Assembly: GCA_001773295.1 (NCBI GenBank)
Contig: MEWG01000045.1
Span: 1-23,398 of the forward strand
DNA length: 23,398 bases
Direction: 5' to 3'
DNA from: a candidate division WWE3 bacterium RIFOXYD1_FULL_39_9
GTDB taxonomy: Bacteria; Patescibacteriota; WWE3; UBA101185; UBA10185
Shown: piece by piece, positions 22,567 through 23,398 of the stretch
Numbering within the stretch: position 1 is the first letter of the stretch
Layout of the letters: every line of letters starts with the position of its first letter
Made by a program: the position numbers and the translations under genes
The notes under the pieces: generated by a model
What the model saw: the letters and a program-made list of their open reading frames with translations, nothing else
What the model was told of the DNA's origin: nothing
Databases searched by the model: none

Positions 22567-23331
22567 TTAGGTCAAACTATAGGTTGTGCTGGTACATCTG
22601 TATAAAGTAGTCGCTATCTGCTCACTTACTAGCTTTAGTATATCTAGATCTTCTGAAAAATCAGTTTTGTATTTAGATACAAAAACTATCGCACCAATTT
22701 TTTCGTCATTACATAATAAAGGTATGATGATGTTGCTCTTGTCACCTGTTATTAACTGTATTTTGTTGGCTTCTTTTACACTTACGAGCGGAGAGGTATA
22801 TTTACTTGTCTTATTTGTTTTATAGAATTTTTCCTTGACTAACGACTTAACAACTAAGTTATGCGGAGCATTTTGTATTTCCATATAATATTCATTTAGT
22901 GGTTTTGATAGTACAGCTAGTGCTTGCCTGGAGTATTTACTCTTTGTCAGCCCTCTCATGTATATTCTTCCCTGTTCGTTTATAAAAATGGCCGAAGCAA
23001 TATAGCCTAATTTTAACGATAGATCGTCTACAACAAAATCTATAATATTTTCTTTTGTATTTAGCAAAATTAATTTACTTAAATCCTTTGATAGATGCGC
23101 AAGGTCTAAGTAATCAATCCCGAACAATGACGATATTTCAGATGATTTAAGTTTTAGGAATTTAGCAATTTCAATTATCGTCTCTTTGTCGGGGTTTATT
23201 TTTCCATTCTCGATTTTACTAATCCTACCTGGAGAGGTGTTCATATAGAGCTCTAACTCAAACTGACTCACACCTTTTCTGGTTCTGTAGTTCCTTATCT
23301 TTTCACCAAGCTGTGATTTAGTAAGTTCCAT
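22567..23331 (-). CDS. XRE-family transcriptional regulator with a GAF-like sensor domain
   Basis: 254-aa cytosolic regulator. An N-terminal helix-turn-helix (about 8-63) contains IRNYRTRKGVSQFELE and MNTSPGRISKIENGKINP, the XRE recognition helix pattern. A C-terminal domain (about 80-245) with YIASAIFINEQGRIYMRGLT, SNIIIPLLCNDEKIGAIVFVSKY and LDILKLVSEQIATTLY has the typical beginning, middle and end of a GAF domain; the ligand is unknown. The ATG at 23331 follows a perfect TATAAT by 9 nt. Its closest downstream neighbour on the same strand is the small membrane protein, 63 bp away. Confidence 0.88.
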   Translation of the reverse strand: MELTKSQLGEKIRNYRTRKGVSQFELELYMNTSPGRISKIENGKINPDKETIIEIAKFLKLKSSEISSLFGIDYLDLAHLSKDLSKLILLNTKENIIDFVVDDLSLKLGYIASAIFINEQGRIYMRGLTKSKYSRQALAVLSKPLNEYYMEIQNAPHNLVVKSLVKEKFYKTNKTSKYTSPLVSVKEANKIQLITGDKSNIIIPLLCNDEKIGAIVFVSKYKTDFSEDLDILKLVSEQIATTLYRCTSTTYSLT

Positions 23332-23340
23332 TTAGTAGGC

Positions 23341-23346
23341 ATTATA
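23341..23346 (-). promoter_or_regulatory. -10 box for the XRE regulator
   Basis: Perfect TATAAT on the minus strand, ending 9 nt before the ATG at 23331; a near-leaderless mRNA is predicted. Confidence 0.55.
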
Positions 23347-23398
23347 CCTTATAGTTATTTGTTTTGAAAATTTATATATTAATAGCGATCGGTTGTAT

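Noticed and set aside
1..23398. Alternative genetic code with TGA read as Gly or Trp
   Set aside because: Conserved proteins such as TypA, the ABC-F ATPase and the helicase read full length with no in-frame TGA, so recoding is not needed.

Overview
The window is compact, AT-rich bacterial DNA with 24 protein genes on both strands, no rRNA, tRNA, IS element or CRISPR array, and no gene-free stretch over 200 bp. The likely source is a Patescibacteria (CPR)-type genome. The evidence is very short intergenic gaps, small single-domain membrane proteins (DUF5652, a LytR C-terminal-domain protein), many anchored surface proteins and few Shine-Dalgarno sites. That placement is an inference from gene content; the phylum cannot be fixed. 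The standard code fits: conserved genes read through without in-frame TGA, and stops are TAA (13), TAG (10) and TGA (1).

Layout. 1-4870: the C-terminal end of an M50 site-2-type protease, a clear terminator, an anchored cyclophilin, a 337-aa protein of unknown function, an S51 peptidase, a family 2 glycosyltransferase, a PNPOx-like flavin-fold protein and an anchored protein of unknown function. 4926-9093: RNA and translation genes, namely a DEAD-box-type helicase whose motif II is DETD, the ribosomal GTPase TypA/BipA, a uracil-DNA-glycosylase-fold protein with altered active-site motifs, and an RRM RNA-binding protein with an 80-nt leader. 9253-13184: an anchored PQQ-type sugar dehydrogenase, an overlapping SGNH hydrolase/acyltransferase-3 pair probably acting on surface glycans, and a tandem PhnB-like VOC protein. 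13253-16115: an anchored propeller-like protein divergent from an ABC-F ATPase. 16121-22079: an envelope block with a three-gene minus-strand run (GT-C-like membrane protein, DUF5652, LytR_C protein), a processive GT2 synthase resembling cellulose synthase, and a convergent anchored GH26-like hydrolase. 22231-23331: a small membrane protein next to an XRE-GAF regulator.

Two architectural features recur. First, at least nine or ten genes have a TANNNT-like -10 box ending only 5-11 nt before the start codon, which predicts leaderless mRNAs; convincing Shine-Dalgarno sites occur only at three genes. Second, all six convergent gene pairs overlap or lie within 11 bp, with no hairpin terminator between them; only two intrinsic terminators are visible.

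Functionally, the most coherent theme is cell-surface polysaccharide: a synthase, a matching hydrolase, a GT-C-like protein, a GT2 and an O-acylation pair. No strong case for a wholly new defence or mobile system was found. The best leads are the synthase/hydrolase block, the altered UDG-fold protein, the split AT3-SGNH pair and the leaderless promoter pattern.
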